Below are positions 22,146 through 35,069 of a stretch of DNA of 64,000 bases, in pieces. Within the stretch, counting starts at the first letter, position 1. Each line of letters starts with the position of its first letter. The stretch is from contig NC_073693.1 of assembly GCF_029784155.1 (NCBI RefSeq), forward strand, positions 357,383,825 to 357,447,824, read 5' to 3'. Below the pieces are notes generated by a model. That model saw only the letters and a program-made list of their open reading frames with translations, was not told the origin of the DNA and did not search any database. This DNA comes from Uranotaenia lowii. Lineage: Eukaryota; Arthropoda; Insecta; Diptera; Culicidae. Position numbers and translations under genes: made by a program.

Positions 22146-24556
22146 GTATAAACCTAAACGCACCATTGCACTATTCTATTTAAAATAATTTCGGGCTAAC
22201 ATTGCGAATATGATACATATTTCTGATGTTATCTTTTGAACTAGTTATACTGGACTTCAGTTTCAGTTTCAACTAGCGATAGTGGAATTTGAAACGCTTT
22301 GATTTCCATAAAAAAGAAAAGAGATCGAACAGATTATTTCGAAATTCATAATCGAAACCGGTTTGAAATTTTTAGGTTCATCCTTTCAAGGTGAAAAAAA
22401 AATTAAGCAAAGCTAAAGTGTCACCGAATTTTCATTTGTGCTACATGGACTCGTTGTTTTAAGACAATAAAAAATTAAAATGAAGGCTTTAATTTTGTAC
22501 TTCTGTAACATACAGTTAGGAATCTGGCCCCTTAAGTCCAATGTTGATGAGTTAATTTATCTTCCATTCTGAACGTGTTTATTTCTAGGAAAAGCACTCC
22601 AATTTCTGCATAATTCGAAATAGTACAGTTTACAGCCCTTTCTGCATACTTAAACCTGATAATTAATGCATTTTCAAACATTTGAAAAATATTTACATAT
22701 TTCATCGGGTATCTAAACAATGCGATTCAGAATAAACAGCACTAGGTAGTTATCTAGATACTAGAGTAACCACTAAGCGACATGTCTGCGAAGCCCAACT
22801 TAACTTGCTAATAAATTCAAACGAAAGTGAGCTTCCTTACATTTTAAGAGCCCCCTCTTCTCACTTCCCCATTTGAGATGATCTCTCAACAGAAGTAAAA
22901 TGCGTTGCCCGGGTTGGTTTAGTTAATCAAGTAAAAGTGTGAAATCTTGGACTGCCGATCAGCGCGTGTTTTGCCTCGCGCTGTTTGCTTTTTCACTTTT
23001 AACTAACTGTGGCGCATAATAGAGCGATTCCCATTCCAATGAAGATAGTCGGGTAGCTGAAATTTAAAAGATGAGCCCTGCCACAGACTGGATTGGAGAT
23101 GATGGAGCTGATGGAGATTTGCCTAGTAGTAGTGGCATGAGGGGGCCCGGAAAATATGTTTAATGTAAAACAACTCACTCATTCAGTGATTCAACGATGC
23201 AGCAGCAACGCTCAATTTGAATTGATTACCTTCGTCGACTGCCTCCAATCTCCAAGTCATCTGCCCTCCAAACTGTGCGGGTGGGTGGCTTTCGTTAAGG
23301 CTTTAGACTTTAGTAGATGCGCGACTTTGTTATGTTAAAAAGAATCAGCTGGCTGGAGGAAAACTCACCGGGCGTAAGATGAAAGTGCGGCCACTTTTGT
23401 TTATACTTAGTTGCGGCGCTTAAGTTTTAAACAAGTTTGAGTTGGGAGGTAGTGGAAAAGAGGGGTTGATTTTTACTGCACCCCATGCATGGGTTTTGAA
23501 GCTTCGATGAAAGTAAACAACAATGAGCAGGAAAATTTCAGTGAAAATCATCAACAAACACATTTCCTTTTCAGATAGTGGGTACGTGGAAGAATTATGT
23601 TAACAGGTGGTTTTTTCGCGAGAGACGAGAAATTACATATGCATCTTTGTGTAAATTGTATTCAGAGATGCCAAAGATACGACTAGCTAGACACATCCAA
23701 GTAGCTCAATGAGACAATCAGTGCCTACTGCATGAAGGAAAAAACTTGGTGAATGGTGAAGGAAATGAGTAATAAAAAATCAGTGAACGTTGTTGCCTGT
23801 GATCGAAGTGAGTCATGAAGGAATTCGCGAGGCAAAAACTAAGCTTAAAACTATCACTGAGTTGGCCATGCACACGCATACGTACCGAACGGACTGGAAT
23901 AAGACCCACTAGGATTAAGTTCGCGATGATTGACACTCCCACGCTTGAGTGAACCGATTCGGACCGAAAAGTGGCGAAAAATGAGAGCATTGTAAGCCGG
24001 ATTGAATCGAAAATAATTAAATGACCCCGAACCGAACTGAAATCAAAGGTGCAGCAACTGTTGAAAGCCAAGTTGGACTAAAAAAAACATATACACATTC
24101 AATTAGCCATTAAGAAATTTAACGGTTCGTAAAGCTCGCTTTATCTCTCGAATAATTTTAAACCTGTAGAAATATAATGATTAAGGCATTGTTTAACAAA
24201 TTCAATAAATTAAAACAAATGGATTCGAAAGATAAAATGTAGCTTTCAACAAATAGTTCCTACCGAAAAACCTGTAGAATGTCCACTAACTTTTCCATTT
24301 CTTCATTTTTCCATTTCATTTTTAACCCTCGCAGCAATGTGCAGCTCGAAGATGAAGATGATTCTGAGCATACGGCTGATCCCATAACTTGACCATTATC
24401 TGCATCCAAACGCATCGCTTGTCTGTCCTTCCGAAATTTTAAAAATATAAATACCAAAAAAAAAAGTTCTAAGTGAGTGTTTGTGCGATCGCGCCGCCAT
24501 TTTCTTCTTCTTTCTCTAAAATTTCTACGACTTCCAACCTCTAACAACGATTCCGC
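22146..24556 (+). other. Unique upstream region of Bicdr, including probable 5' UTR
   Basis: No recognised protein-coding ORF. From about 22840 the DNA is non-repetitive and less AT-rich, as expected near an active promoter. GCCGCCATTTTC at 24493-24504 matches a YY1/Pleiohomeotic-type core (CCAT) in a CG-rich setting. No TATA box is obvious. The start of transcription cannot be placed from sequence alone. The 117-residue minus-strand ORF at 23718-24071 is not recognised and is probably chance. Confidence 0.45.
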
Positions 24557-24568
24557 ATGAATGGATAA
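24557..24568 (+). promoter_or_regulatory. Minimal upstream ORF overlapping the Bicdr start codon
   Basis: An ATG four bases before the Bicdr start gives Met-Asn-Gly-stop (ATGAATGGATAA) in another frame, overlapping the true start. Ribosomes that use the first ATG would have to reinitiate, so it could lower translation. The effect is inferred. Confidence 0.55.
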
Positions 24569-24791
24569 GCACAGCCGATCGAAGCCAACGCTCGAAGACT
24601 ACATTATCGACATGGAGACGCGACCGCCCGACAGTGGCCAGACGGCCGATAAGGACGTTTGGGCCCAGCTGAGGCAGAAGGAAGAGGACCTGCTGCTGGC
24701 GGCCGAACTCGGCAAGGCGCTACTGGAGAAGAACGAGGAACTGAAGAAGCACCAGGAGAAGCTGGTCGACGATTACTCGATGAAACTGGAG
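24561..24791 (+). CDS. Bicdr: Bicaudal D-related protein (BICDR/BICDL family), first coding exon
   Basis: This exon encodes the first 77 residues of a Bicaudal D-related adaptor, a coiled-coil protein that links cytoplasmic dynein-dynactin to Rab-marked vesicles. Residues 33-77 begin the coiled coil: QLRQKEEDLLL, then AAELG at 47-51, then KALLEKNEELKKHQEKL. The AAxxG motif is the CC1 box that contacts dynein light intermediate chain in BICD-family adaptors. The order and spacing match vertebrate BICDL1/2. The N-terminal 32 residues are acidic and probably disordered. The exon ends at a consensus donor, CTGGAG|GTAAGT (24792-24797), phase 0. It is richer in G and C than its surroundings, as expected for a constrained exon. 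The remaining exons (the rest of the coiled coil and the Rab-binding C-terminus) are not in the window, so intron 1 extends beyond 64 kb or the next exon was missed. Confidence 0.88.
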
Positions 24792-24923
24792 GTAAGTCGA
24801 CTGTTTTTTTTTTCAAAAGAATTATCACATAAAAAAGAAGAAATGATCGATGACATAACAAAACTTAAAATTAAATTCCTATAACTGTGGTTTAAAAATC
24901 AATTTTTGAAATTCAACAATCGA

Positions 24924-27900
24924 TTTGTCGTCTATTGCTTGTCTTCAGTCTTCAATTGACTGTGTTCTGTCGTCTGTCGACTTTTGACTGTTATCTTTCG
25001 ACTGTTATCTGGTGACTGTCGTCTGTCGACTGTCATCTGTCGATTGTAGTCTGTCGACTGTCGACTATTGTCTGTCGACTATTGTTTGTCGACTATCGTC
25101 TGTCGACTATCGTCTGTCGACTATCGTCTGTTGACTATCGTCTGTCGACTGTCGTCTGGCGATTGTAGTCTGTAGGCTGGCGCTTGTCGACTATCGTCTG
25201 TCGACTGTCGTCTGTCGACTATCGTCTGTCGACTGTCGTCTGTCGACTGTCGTCTGTCGACTGTCGTTTGTCGACTGTCGTCTGTCGACTATCGTCTGGC
25301 GACTATCGTCTGTCATCTGTCGATTGTCATCTGTCGAGTGTTCTGTGTCAACTGATGACTGTCGTCTGTCGACTATCGATTGTTGTCTGTCGACTGTTGT
25401 CTGTCGACTGTTGTCTGCCGACTGTTGTCTGTCGACTGTTGTCTGTCGACTGTTGTTTGTCGACTGTTGTTTGTCGTCTGTCGACTGTCGTCTGTCGACT
25501 GTCGTCTGTCGTCTGTCGTCTGTCGACTGTCGTCTGTCGACTGTCGTCTGTCGACTGTCGTCTGTCGACTGTCGTCTGTCGACTGTCGTCTGTCGACTGT
25601 CGACTGTCGTCTGTCGACTGTCGACTGTCGTCTGTCGTCTGTCGTCTGTCGTCTGTCGTCTGTCGTCTGTCGTCTGTCGTCTGTCGTCTGTCGTCTGTCG
25701 TCTGTCGTCTGTCGTCTGTCGTCTGTCGTCTGTCGTCTGTCGTCTGTCGTCTGTCGTCTGTCGTCTGTCGTCTGTCGTCTGTCGTCTGTCGTCTGTCGTC
25801 TGTCGTCTGTCGTCTGTCGACTGTCGTCTGTCGACTGTCGTCTGTCGACTGTCGTCTGTCGACTGTCGTCTGTCGACTGTCGTCTGTCGACTGTCGTCTG
25901 TAGACTGTCGTTTTTCGACTGTCGACTGTTGCCTGTCAACTGTCGTCTGTCGACTGTCGTCTGTCGACTGTCGTCTATCGACTGTCGTCTGTCGACTGTC
26001 GTCTGTCGACTGTCATCTGTCGACTGTCATCTGTCGTCTGTCGACTGTCGACTATCGACTGTCGGCTGTCGACTGTCGGCTGACGTCTGTTGACTGTCGT
26101 CTGTCGACTGTCGTCTGTCGACTGTCGTCTGTCGACTGTCGTCTGTCGACTGTCGACTGTCGTCTGTCGGACTGTCGTCTGTCGTCTGTCGTCTGTCGTC
26201 TGTCGTCTGTCGTCTGTCGTCTGTCGTCTGTCGTCTGTCGTCTGTCGTCTGTCGTCTGTCGTCTGTCGTCTGTCGTCTGTCGTCTGTCGTCTGTCGTCTG
26301 TCGTCTGTCGTCTGTCGTCTGTCGTCTGTCGTCTGTCGTCTGTCGTCTGTCGTCTGTCGTCTGTCGTCTGTCGTCTGTCGTCTGTCGTCTGTCGTCTGTC
26401 GTCTGTCGTCTGTCGTCTGTCGTCTGTCGTCTGTCGTCTGTCGTCTGTCGTCTGTCGTCCGTCGTCTGTCGTCTGTCGTCTGTCGTCTGTCGTCTGTCGT
26501 CTGTCGTCTGTCGTCTGTCGTCTGTCGTCTGTCGTCTGTTGACTGTAGTCTGTCGACTGTCGTCTCTCGTTTTCTTTAGTCATCTTTCGACTGTCGGCTG
26601 TCTTCAGTCATCTATCGAATGTCGTCTGTCGACTATCGTCTGTCGACTATCGTCTGTCGACTGTCGTCTGTCGACTTTCGTCTGTCGACTGTCGTTTGTC
26701 GACTGTCGTCTGTCGACTGTCATCTGTCGACTGTCGTCTGTCGACTGTCGTCTGTCAACTGTCGTCTGTCGACTGTATTCTCTGTCTGTCGACTGTTGCC
26801 TGTCAACTGTCGTCTGTCGACTGTCGTCTGTCGACTGTCGTCTATCGACTGTCGTCTGTCGACTGTCGTCTGTCGACTGTCGTCTGTCGACTGTCGTCTG
26901 TCGACTTTCGTCTGTCGACTGTCGTCTGTCGACTGTCGTCTATCGACTGTCGTCTGTCGACTGTCGTCTGTCGTCTGTCGTCTGTCGTCTGTCGTCTGTC
27001 GTCTGTCGTCTGTCGTCTGTCGTCTGTCGTCTGTCGTCTGTCGTCTGTCGTCTGTCGTCTGTCGTCTATCGTCTGTCGACTGTCGTCTGTCGACTGTCGG
27101 CTGTCGTCTGTCGTCTGTCGACTGTCGACTGTCGACTGTCGTCTGTCGACTGTCGTCTGTCGTCTGTCGTCTGTCGTCTGTCGTCTGTTGTCTGTCGTCT
27201 GTCGTCTGTCGACTGTCGACTGTCGTCTGTCGACTGTCGACTGTCGTCTGTCGTCTGTCGACTGTCGACTGTCGTCTGTCGTCTGTCGTCTGTCGTCTGT
27301 CGTCTGTCGGCTGTCGTCTGTCGGCTGTCGTCTGTCGGCTGTCGTCTGTCGGCTGTCGTCTGTCGGCTGTCGTCTGTCGACTGTCGTCTGTCGACTGTCG
27401 TCTGTCGACTGTCGTCTTTCGACTGTCGTCTGTCGACTGTCGTCTGTCGACTGTCGTCTGTCGACTGTCGTCTGTCGTCTGTCGACTGTCGTCTGTCGTC
27501 TGTCGACTGTCGTCTGTCGACTGTCGTCTGTCGACTGTCGTCTGTCGACTGTCGTCTGTCGACTGTCGGCTGTCGTCTGTCGTCTGTCGTCTGTCGTCTG
27601 TCGACTGTCGTCTGTCGTCTGTCGACTGTCGTCTGTCGTCTGTCGACTGTCGTCTGTCGTCTGTCGTCTGTCGTCTGTCGTCTGTCGTCTGTCGTCTTTC
27701 GTCTGTCGTCTGTCGTCTGTCGTCTGTCGTCTGTCGTCTGTCGTCTGTCGTCTGTCGTCTGTCGTCTGTCGTCTGTCGTCTGTCGTCTGTCGTCTGTCGT
27801 CTGTCGTCTGTCGTCTGTCGTCTGTCGTCTGTCGTCTGTCGTCTGTCGTCTGTCGTCTGTCGTCTGTCGTCTGTCGTCTGTCGTCTGTCGTCTGTCGTCT

Positions 27901-28472
27901 GTCGTCTGTCGTCTGTCGTCTGTCGTCTGTCGTCTGTCGTCTGTCGTCTGTCGTCTGTCGTCTGTTGTCTGTCGTCTGTCGTCTGTCGTCTGTCGTCTGT
28001 CCACTGTCGTCTGTCGACTGTCGTCAGTCGACTGTCGTCTGTAGACTGTCGTCTGTCGACTGTCGTCTGTCGTCTGTCGTCTGTCGTCTGTCGTCTGTCG
28101 TCTGTCGTCTGTCGACTGTCGTCTGTCGACTGTCGACTGTCGTCTGTCGACTGTCGTCTGTCGACTGTCGTCTGTCGACTGTCGTCTGTCGACTGTCGTC
28201 TGTCGACTGTCGTCTGTCGACTGTCGTCTGTCGACTGTCGTCTGTCGACTGTCGTCTGTCGACTGTCGTCTGTCGACTGTCGTCTGTCGACTGTCGTCTG
28301 TCGACTGTCGTCTGTCGACTGTCGTCTGTCGACTGTCGTCTGTCGACTGCCGTCTGTCGACTGTCGTCTGTCGACTGTCGTCTGTCGACTGTCGTCTGTC
28401 GACTGTCGTCTGTCGACTGTCGTCTGTCGACTGTCGTCTGTCGACTGTCGTCTGTCTGTCGTCTGGCGACTG
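24924..28472 (+). repeat. 3.5 kb satellite of 7-bp units TGTCGTC / TGTCGAC in Bicdr intron 1
   Basis: The array starts degenerate (24924-25180), becomes nearly perfect, and stops abruptly near 28472. The heptamer has two forms differing at one base (TGTCGTC and TGTCGAC). Pure TGTCGTC blocks (about 25625-25815, 26170-26540, 26970-27065, 27650-27995) alternate with blocks in which the two forms alternate as a 14-bp dimer. A 7-bp unit repeats its codon phase every 21 bp, so three frames per strand stay open. The resulting ORFs of up to 906 codons, rich in Val-Cys-Arg-Leu-Ser, are artefacts. The array begins about 130 bp after the splice donor of Bicdr exon 1. Confidence 0.97.
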
Positions 28473-31400
28473 AAACTTGATAAGTATAATGAGAGGTTAA
28501 GGAATCAACATAAGTAAACTCTCCCACTTTGAATGTGATTTTGATAACATTCCGTATGAATTGGTTTAAAAAAAATCTATGGCTAATATTAAAACATCCA
28601 CCAAAATTCACTCGACACACTTGAGCTCATCACTCTCAACTGTTGAAAGGTTTCTGTTTTTAAACAACACCATACCTAGGACGGTCTACTTAGCCGTACT
28701 CGTTGAAAAACGTGAATTATTCAGCTAATGACTCTATACTGGCCACACGCGACATTTTGTGAATAGGATAGAAGCATCCGAGGAAAAAAAAACCCCGTGG
28801 CCCGCGAAATAATCTGCTTCTACCTATCTACAGTGTATCCACCCCAAAGGTAGGTACAAAGTCGATGACAAAAGCCAGTGAAATCCGGAGGGGCTGTTGC
28901 CAATTCTGTAAACAGCAACTAGACAGCAGCGTCCAGTTGAAAGCTCACAGTACCTACTTTTTTTTTGCGACTGGTGTGTCACGGTTTGGTTTTGCTTTGT
29001 GCAGTTTGCAGCACCCACTCAGGCCGGACGGACAATCGCACCATATGGGGATGGTTTGTCCAAGTGGATTACCGTCTCCGAACCTCCGTCCGATTGTCCA
29101 TCAACGATTGCTCTTTTAATCCGTGGGGTTAATCCTCAATGAGTTGTTCCTATAAACACGAACACACTAACAACAAGTGGGCGGATACTCGAGGTCATGC
29201 ACATACCAGTTGGTTTGGATGGAAGTAAACCTAGTAGGCTATCGATTTTTCGCGCAGTTGTCAAGGGAGCTTTTGCATGTCATGGCAGGCTATGTGTCTA
29301 TGTTGTACTTTACTAGGCAACCGGACCACAATAATCAACATCGTGAGGTGTAGCAAAATTGACTCGTGACAATTTCGGTTGACTGTTGGACACTATTAGG
29401 CAAAAGAATTGAACTTTCCGATCCGATTCACTAGCCAAAGTCATCAGACCGTGAACCCCACGATTGATATGAGAGTGTTCTCTAGTCGAGATGACTACAG
29501 CTCAAGCCAAGCGGTCGGTAGTAATGGTAATTGCCCTGTACTTAAGAGCCTTGGCATAGAGAGTTCAATAATTTTGTGATTGAGGCGGTTCTGAAAATTG
29601 TGGTGAAATTCCTTAAGAAATATTGAATTGGGAGTTTTTCTTTATATTTTTTCTCAAAATCAAAAAGTCAATCATCGGCTAGTTTGAAGAAAAGTATTCA
29701 AAGATCCTAAAAAATTTACAGTCTATCTACAAACGTGAAAAGTGGCACAGCCCATTTAATACTATTAGTTACTGCAAGGCTGTTTCAAACAAGTTTCCAC
29801 GGCCCAAACACATATACCGGAAGCAAATCGGCGGCATGCTCAATCATCTGACAAGTATATTGATTGTAGTTTTCAGGCACGTGTAAGCTCATCTTAGCGT
29901 TATTTTTAATGAGGTTCATGTCTGCTAAGCAAGGTGCTGATTTGCTACGTTTCCGTTTGTGGTTACTTTGATTATTTTTTTTCCTCGGAGCATGTTTACG
30001 GTTGACAATAGAAGCTACAAGAAACAAAACAAAACAACCTAGCATCAATCAAACTGGCGCATTTTGTGGTTGCCCAAACCGCTTGTTTATGGAGTTCGCG
30101 CCACCTGACAGACTTGTCTGTCACCTTATTTGGCTTTGATTAACCGAAATTGATTTTTTTTAACGAAAAATCATGAAAGTGATAAACCTTAAATTTCCGA
30201 ATAAGCATCGATACTAATGGCATGGAGAACACAACCTCCTCTCACAATGTAAAAATGTCTTCAGGGTCTCTCGAAATCCACTGTCGGTAGGCCAGGTTCA
30301 AATCTTCAATTTCCAAACTTTTAAACATTTTTCTTCTGAACTCCACGATCACAGCAAGCCTCGAATCATGTCGAACCGTACCAAACGGGCCAACTAGATT
30401 TGATACGGATTGGAATGATTCATACAATTGAAATCTAGCAAACGTTCATATAATTCACTTAGAACTTCCATCGCCGAGGTAATAAAACAAATCCAAGAAC
30501 GTCTGGAGGCGAACGGTTTATCAGTCACCGTAACGGATTTACGGCGGGCAATAGATCAACCTGTTATCGAAACAGCTGCTATTGCAGTTTGTTGGCTATA
30601 TTTGCAGATATCCTAGCGGATTTGCTAGTGGAACGCTGCTAACGACTGCGAAACCTGATCATGCGGAACCGATTGATTCCTCCGATATTGATCGGTGGCT
30701 CATGGTGTGTTGCTATTTTTAACCTTAAAGCCACTGCCGCTGCCACCAATCGATCTGTTTTTGCGTCAATAGCAAATGGTTTTAACTTCATAGGAACAAG
30801 GTTGTTTTCGAGAGCCGAAAGAATCGAGTTATTCCGAACAAACGCCGTCATTATAAGAATATCCTAATGCGATACTCATTCGATAGTTCCAGTCCAGTTC
30901 AGTAAATTCCTGTTTCTTGAAAATAAAAATCCCTCTGATGTGTGTTCAAATTTTGATAGAATTTTGTTTTATAACTGTTTGATGATAAATCATATTTGGT
31001 GATAAGTTCAAATTGATCATATTTACTACATATATTTTCATGATAGGGTAATTACTTTTTTTTGTTTCGATTATAGTCTTTGTACCATATTTATGAAATT
31101 CACAAATTTATATAAAAAAATTACATTTTTTTTTATAGAGACTTTAGGTGGAAAACTACGTCGAAATACATGAGATTAGGCTCATTAGGCGTCAATAAAC
31201 CCGTAAATCCATAATGAGCCTTAGTCGATAGTGTTGCCATCTTCAACTTGAAGTTGGAAAAATTGTGGTTTGGTGATAAAAAAAACTGAAGTTTTTTTTA
31301 AACCTTTTTTATTATTTCATCGCATAAAAATTCAGTTGTCTGTTCAAAGAATTCCTAAAAGCATTATTATTCATTTATTCACAGAACTTTGCAGTATTCT

Positions 31401-31669
31401 TTCTGTTTAACTGTTAACACTAACTTATTCTCATCGAGACTGCTGAATAGACAATCTTTGAAGCGTCATACCAGCTAACCGAGAAGTCATAAATAGACAA
31501 TATTTGACACTCTTTTTTAATTTCCTGATTTCCTGGGATTCCTGATCTTTGACACCTGATTCAAATTCAAAACCACGAGTTCTGTCAATCATGATCCAAT
31601 GATATATGTATTGAACTTGAGCATGAGTAGATTTGGCTAGTTTAGACCTTTCGAACCATGTATAATCCG
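28473..31669 (+). other. Intronic or intergenic DNA downstream of the satellite
   Basis: 28480-29580 is unique and less AT-rich, with no exon I can identify. 29785-30048 and 30242-30867 hold several short ORFs on both strands with gene-like composition, but none is recognised. 30900-31660 is AT-rich with no repeat terminus identified. Confidence 0.45.
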
Positions 31670-31670
31670 T

Positions 31671-33130
31671 GTTATGGCCGTAGAAATAACTGGCTCATAA
31701 GGTGGAGGGTCTTTTTTACTTTAACAATACATAAACAAGTGAAAAACGGTATATGTACTAATTATTTAGATTAAAGTTATTTTACATTAAAAGTTGTTTA
31801 TTTTAAATCAAACATTTTGAAAATAAGTCCTAGAAGTTGATTATTTTTTCATAAAGCTTTAAAAAATATAGGCTCTTGTGATATAACTCTATTGGTAATT
31901 CAGTTACCTCCTGACCTAATGTCCGTGAGTTCGAGTTCAAGAGTAAGCATGAAACCCAGTTTTACCGGATAAGTTTCTCAATGACTGTGCGCCAACTGTT
32001 GATAAATGTCGCGAAAGACACAAAGATGTAATCTACATCTTGAAATCCAAGTTCATTGATCAACAAAAATTATCATTTTTAATTTTATATTTCATAATTA
32101 AATCCTGTGAATAAAGATTCCAGAATTAAAATCTAGATTTTTCAAAAACAAATCCTTTGAAATGAGTCCAGATCTTTTTTTTTATCTGTGGGTTTTACCT
32201 GGTTTGCGTTTCTAAACTGCCTCTGATTGAATTTTTAATTTAAATTTAAAATCATGTTATGAAACTGCGCACTGAAATTCTTACGTTATATTTTATTATT
32301 TAAAACTTAAATTCGAGCTGTATCTGAATACTTATTTTGAATTTTAATTCCAAGTCTGAATTCTGCATTCAAAACCTGAATCTAAATTCCAGATAAGAAT
32401 TCCTATTAATTTAAAATCAAAAAGCAAAATTGGCGCCAGAACCATCATTCAGAAATCTTTATTATTGATTCTGAATTTGTGGTTTTCAAATTGACTTTTT
32501 TTTCAATTATTCATTCGTGATTGAACTTGAAAATTTACAAAATTGTGATTGAGGAAATTTTTTCAGATTTTTTCGATTCTGGACACATAAAATTTTCCTT
32601 TGTTTCAACTCTGCACATAAATTTAGAATAAAAATATCAAATTCCAATCTTAAAAATAAATTGAATTTTGAATATTTAATTCTATACATGGGGGATGAAT
32701 GACCCCATAGTTGTTAAAATCCCAATGATCAAATATATATAAAAAAAAATTATATTCAGAACCAAAGATTCTATACCAATGAATCATCGGAATTATTTCA
32801 TTAAAATCAAGAAAAACACATCAGCCAATTCAGAATCATATTAAAGGTACCGAGAAATCGTTCTTGCTTATTTCGACAAATTAAATAAAAATGGTTTGGA
32901 CGCAAGATACATCATTCTAAGTACTCAATTTGAATTTTTGTATGATTTGGCAAACAGTGTAAAAAAAATCTGGTCAAATTTCGGACAATCTGGGGAGCAC
33001 GTCTATCTTCATTTGGATTCAATATTTAGGACTCAATTACTATCAATAAGGGAGGATTTAAAAAAAACTGTTGTCGAATAGAACCAAGGATGAGATTTCG
33101 GAGCAAGATGACTCATGCCATTATTTTTCA
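31671..33130 (+). mobile_element. hAT-type non-autonomous element, degraded copy 1
   Basis: It begins ATGGCCGTAGAAATAACTGG and follows the same order of words as the complete copy at 55777-58805: AACAATACATAAACAAGTGA, a tRNA-like insert, AAATCTAGATTTTTC, CCTTTGAAATGAGTCCAG, AACACATCAGCC, then CGGACAATCTGG near 32985. The right terminus with its C tract is missing. No transposase ORF. Confidence 0.75.
31877..31950 (+). repeat. tRNA-like segment within the degraded hAT-type element
   Basis: GTGATATAACTCTATTGG resembles an A box and GAGTTCGAGTTC a B box. The equivalent segment lies at 56011-56082 in the complete element, so the tRNA-derived sequence was present before the copies diverged. Confidence 0.6.
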
Positions 33131-34210
33131 AAAATACGCGAACTTATGGCTACGAATGATGGTTTTCTTCATTTTTATTGCGGCAAACAAGCTTCTCTAT
33201 CATTTCTTAGGTAATTTTTTTTTAAAACGACGTAAATTCTTAGAAACAGAAGGATAAATCGAATTTCGTGAAACTTGTAATATTTCATGATTAACATTTA
33301 AGGTTTTATAGCAAACTTGACTGCGCAGACTAATAAAATTTCAGCTTTTCTTTTTTTTAATTGTATGCCCCTTCGGATGACTATAAACATTTTTTTATGT
33401 TTCATTAAATTTTCACAAATTTTAACTAAATACAGTTAATATAAATTGGGATATAATGCTCGCCAGACCACGTGTTTTGCGCTCAAATTAAGGATGCTGT
33501 CAACTTTTAAGAAAAACCGAATATAAAAGAAAAATGTCATATTTTTTGTTTGCTGACTCCCAAATTAGGATAAGAATGCATAATTATATCAAATTTCGTC
33601 CTTTTTCAAGTTTAAAAGGTGCACCAATATTTGATTTGAAAAAATCATTTGCCGCCATATTTATCGTGATATCAGTTAAGAATTTGTATTTTGTTGCCTA
33701 CTTGGAGGCGTTTTACCTATAAGGATATCGAAAAGTGTATTTCAAAATGCGAAATTTTCGATACGTTTAGCAATAACAAATGAGTTTTTACCAAAGAATG
33801 CTTAGTTTACAAAAATGTGATTAACATGTTTCTAAACATTTGATGTAACAATCATTATATTCCATATAATCATTATTCTATTTCTGACCACCCTTCCGGT
33901 ATGGTGCGTTCTGTCCACTAGTTTCGGCGTTCTACCCCACGGTGTGTTCTCTAGCTGGCTGAGTTTTTAACAAAAATATCATAAAAATTGAGTTTTTATC
34001 GTTATTTTTCTTTCCAGTAAGACGAAAAATAAATCCCTGAACCGTCGTAAACGTTCAATTCGGTTCTTACATTTTAAGCGCTGTAAATGCTTAACTGGTG
34101 CGTTCTGTACAGTTTTCCCCTACTTTGAATGCCTCAGTAGTGCAAAAATAAAGGAAGTTAAATTTTGTCCAGTCAAAAGTAATTCTATGTTCAATGTTGG
34201 TTGCATTGTT
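33131..34210. other. Non-coding DNA
   Basis: AT-rich with no recognised protein. The ORF at 33534-33722 is not recognised. Confidence 0.45.
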
Positions 34211-34765
34211 TTAATTGTTTATGGGTGATGGATGGATGATTTTGGTACTTTTTAAAAATTGTAGTAGGTTGTCCCCGTTGAGCACGTTCAACGCCCTCGA
34301 TACGTCATGACCAATTCCACAGTTCTGTCGTTCTGTCCCATATAACCTATTCTCCCATATTCTCCAATAATATGCGCAACTGTGAGTGGTTGATTGCAGG
34401 TGTTGCACGTGGTTGTCCCTTTCGTGAAGAACCCTGAATGCGTGAGCAGTGAGCATGGTGTGTCCAATTCGAAGTCTAGTCAGAGCACGTGGTTCTAGGG
34501 GAATGTTTCTATCTTTCCAGCGTAAAGTGATAGATTTGATTCTTCTCAAGAAAAGTTGCCGGTTACCTAGCCAATCTTCTTCCCATTTAAGCCTTATCTC
34601 CGATCTTATCCATGTGATGACGTCGGGCGCTGGAGTCTCAGTTGACATTTTCGGATCGCTTCTACCTTTTTCAGCTAATTTGTCAGCTTTGCTATTTCCA
34701 TCGATACCTACATGACCCGGGATCCAACACAGGGTTCCTTTAAGTTGAGAGCATTTGAAATTTTA
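34211..34765 (-). pseudogene. 3' end of a non-LTR retrotransposon ORF2: RNase H domain plus C-terminal tail
   Basis: The minus-strand frame reads KCSQLKGTLCWIPGHVGI, then GNSKADKLAEKG, the last part of an RNase H domain of the kind carried by I, Jockey-related and R1-related LINEs. It continues TWIRSEIRLKWEEDWLG and TRLRIGHTMLTAHAFRVLHE, the typical C-terminal region. The Cys-His zinc-finger segment after it is disrupted: the frame reads HVQHLQSTTHSC where such elements usually carry a Cys-x2-Cys motif. The copy is cut off at its 5' side near 34765, where an in-frame stop precedes the conserved part. Reverse transcriptase and endonuclease domains are absent, as expected for 5' truncation. Confidence 0.85.
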
Positions 34766-35069
34766 CACACTTTTTTGAAGATTTTTTGTTCGAGCTTGTA
34801 CGTCTGTTCTCTGTGCTAATGGTGCGAAAATGTGCCCATCCCGATAAAAATGTTCAAAAATTGTTTAAAACCTACACTTAAGGCTTCAGTAAATTTTAAA
34901 CACAAATGTACCAGATTTTAGGGGTTAGCTATTATTGAAATTTTTCGCAAAGGAAGAGAATTTAAGATAATAAAATTATTACTAGCTATAATTTTCCTTC
35001 CTATGAAACACTTATTTAAACATAAAGCTTCAGATAAAATTGGAACAAAAACAATTGCCTGTATTTCGA

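Noticed and set aside
23718..24071. 117-codon minus-strand ORF upstream of Bicdr
   Set aside because: No recognised domain; more likely chance in unique DNA.
25184..28620. Very long ORFs (up to 906 codons) rich in Val-Cys-Arg-Leu-Ser or Arg-Gln-Thr-Thr-Asp
   Set aside because: They are translations of a 7-bp satellite in several frames and on both strands; no frame is preferred and there is no non-repeat domain.
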